Source: Cupriavidus nantongensis (lineage in GTDB: Bacteria; Pseudomonadota; Gammaproteobacteria; Burkholderiales; Burkholderiaceae). Taken from it: a stretch of DNA of 64,000 nt. Below the pieces are notes generated by a model. It had not been told where the DNA came from. It worked only from the letters and a program-made list of their open reading frames with translations, and made no database searches. Positions 63,147 to 64,000 of this stretch are shown in pieces. Every line of letters starts with the position of its first letter. The stretch's first letter is position 1. The translations under genes and the position numbers were made by a program. The DNA lies in contig NZ_CP014844.1 in NCBI RefSeq assembly GCF_001598055.1, forward strand, positions 2,941,642 through 3,005,641, in the 5' to 3' direction.

Positions 63147-63570
63147 ACACCACCTCGGCGCGCTTGACGAAGGCATCGACAAAGGTATTGGCGATCATGC
63201 TGAAGACAGGCCCAATCAGCTTCTCCAGCAGCAGGCTGGAAAACTCGTAGTGCAGGTGGAACTCGATCTTGCAGGCGTCTTCGCGCAGCGGCGTAAAGCG
63301 CCATGACCCGTTGAAGGTCTTGAACGGCCCGTCGGCAAAGGTCATGTCGATACGCGTCGGGCGTTCCTGGGTATTGCGCGTATGGAAGAACTGCTGGATG
63401 CCCTTGAAGTGGATATGGATCTTGGCGTCGAGCGTGGTCTCGGTCTGCTCGAACACCTCCACGCCGCCGCACCATGGCAGGAACTTGGGATAGTCCTCCA
63501 CGCGGGTGACCAGGTCATACATCTGCGCGGCGGAGTAACCGAGCAGGACGGATTTATGGACGTCTGCCAT
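63133..63570 (-). CDS. ratA: RatA family START-domain protein (coenzyme Q-binding type)
   Basis: The 145-residue protein has the polyketide cyclase/START fold: VHKSVLLGYSAAQMYDLVTRVEDYPKFLPWCGGVEV at the N-terminus and KIEFHLHYEFSSLLLEKLIGPVF near the end. Relatives are Coq10-type ubiquinone-binding proteins; Escherichia coli RatA was reported to block ribosome subunit joining. It is divergent from smpB and followed by rnfH, the standard proteobacterial arrangement. Confidence 0.9.
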   Translation of the reverse strand: MADVHKSVLLGYSAAQMYDLVTRVEDYPKFLPWCGGVEVFEQTETTLDAKIHIHFKGIQQFFHTRNTQERPTRIDMTFADGPFKTFNGSWRFTPLREDACKIEFHLHYEFSSLLLEKLIGPVFSMIANTFVDAFVKRAEVVYGTS

Positions 63571-63749
63571 GTAAGGGGAAATCTGGCTTGCGGCCCTGCC
63601 GCGCGCACGGCGCGGCAGGCATGCGCCTGTGCCGGGGGCTGGTTTGCTAGAATCCCGATTTTAGCCGACCCGCGCGCCCCGCGGCATCCCGCCATGCGGC
63701 GCTGCAGCGAACCGGCCAGAATCCACCTACCGCACCCTACCCCGCACGC

Positions 63750-64000
63750 ATGACCATTGCAGATAACAAGAAGGCCTTCTTCGACTATTTCATCGAGGAA
63801 CGATACGAGGCCGGGATCGTGCTGGAAGGCTGGGAGGTCAAGGCGATCCGCGCCGGGCGGGTGCAGATCAAGGAAGGCTACGTGGTCGTGCGCGACGCCG
63901 AGATGTTCCTGATCGGCGCCCATATCAGCCCGCTGCAGAGCGCCTCCACCCACGTCAAGCCCGATCCGGTGCGCACGCGCAAGCTGCTGCTCAAGGCCGA
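63750..64000 (+). CDS. smpB: SsrA-binding protein, N-terminal part (3' end outside window)
   Basis: SmpB binds tmRNA and brings it to stalled ribosomes. The visible 83 residues hold the conserved N-terminus [36 protein letters not shown] with the barrel residues that contact tmRNA, followed by [14 protein letters not shown] and the start of the HP-R-RKLLL motif ([11 protein letters not shown]). The gene is cut by the window edge. It is divergent from ratA. Confidence 0.93.
   Translation, partial: MTIADNKKAFFDYFIEERYEAGIVLEGWEVKAIRAGRVQIKEGYVVVRDAEMFLIGAHISPLQSASTHVKPDPVRTRKLLLKA

Overview
The window looks like a chromosomal segment of a high-GC betaproteobacterium of the Cupriavidus/Ralstonia group (Burkholderiales). 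The grounds are the right-hand housekeeping block smpB / ratA-rnfH / guaB / small membrane protein / guaA, high-GC codon use, Bug-type periplasmic binding proteins, and many LysR and MocR regulators. The species is not fixed by anything seen.

Positions 1-24,211 look like the right part of a genomic island. A 647-residue P4-type tyrosine recombinase (22,042-23,985) lies beside the 3' end of tRNA-Gly, which follows tRNA-Asn. The cargo runs leftwards: an MFS transporter end and a wrecked siderophore-interacting protein gene; a phosphonate block (PhnZ/TmpB-like oxygenase, PhnX, iron alcohol dehydrogenase, frameshifted PhnE, PhnC, PhnD, divergent LysR gene); and a series of small modules, most of them a regulator plus an oxidoreductase, transporter or hydrolase (AKR-TetR, SDR/AraC, TSUP-PanE/RpiR-EamA, YczE/MocR, TetR/PanE-hydrolase-EamA, LysR). 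Next to the integrase sit an XRE regulator and a LysR effector domain that lacks its own DNA-binding domain. Several modules have clear palindromic or repeated candidate operators. No conjugation genes and no second attachment site are visible, so the left end lies outside the window.

Positions 24,212-33,942 hold the tRNA pair, a Tat-exported alpha/beta hydrolase, an epimerase-like oxidoreductase with a divergent LysR gene, and an unusual four-gene minus-strand block. In that block two paralogous proteins of unknown function flank an outer-membrane beta-barrel protein and a large lipoprotein.

Positions 33,943-47,427 are an exopolysaccharide locus. It comprises an initiating sugar transferase and a GT4 glycosyltransferase on the plus strand, and a seven-gene minus-strand operon (Wza-like export protein, low-molecular-weight tyrosine phosphatase, Wzc-type tyrosine kinase, Wzy-like polymerase, pyruvyl transferase, Wzx-like flippase, glycoside hydrolase). 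galU and uppP diverge from it and supply UDP-glucose and recycled undecaprenyl phosphate.

Positions 47,428-56,740 hold LysR/SDR, a cytoplasmic gamma-glutamyltransferase with a Bug protein, and a GABA catabolic set gabT-gabD with a divergent GabR-type MocR regulator. Positions 56,741-64,000 hold a decayed integrase fragment directly beyond the guaA terminator (probably the scar of a lost island), then guaA, guaB, a DMT transporter, a DUF4124 protein, rnfH-ratA and the start of smpB.
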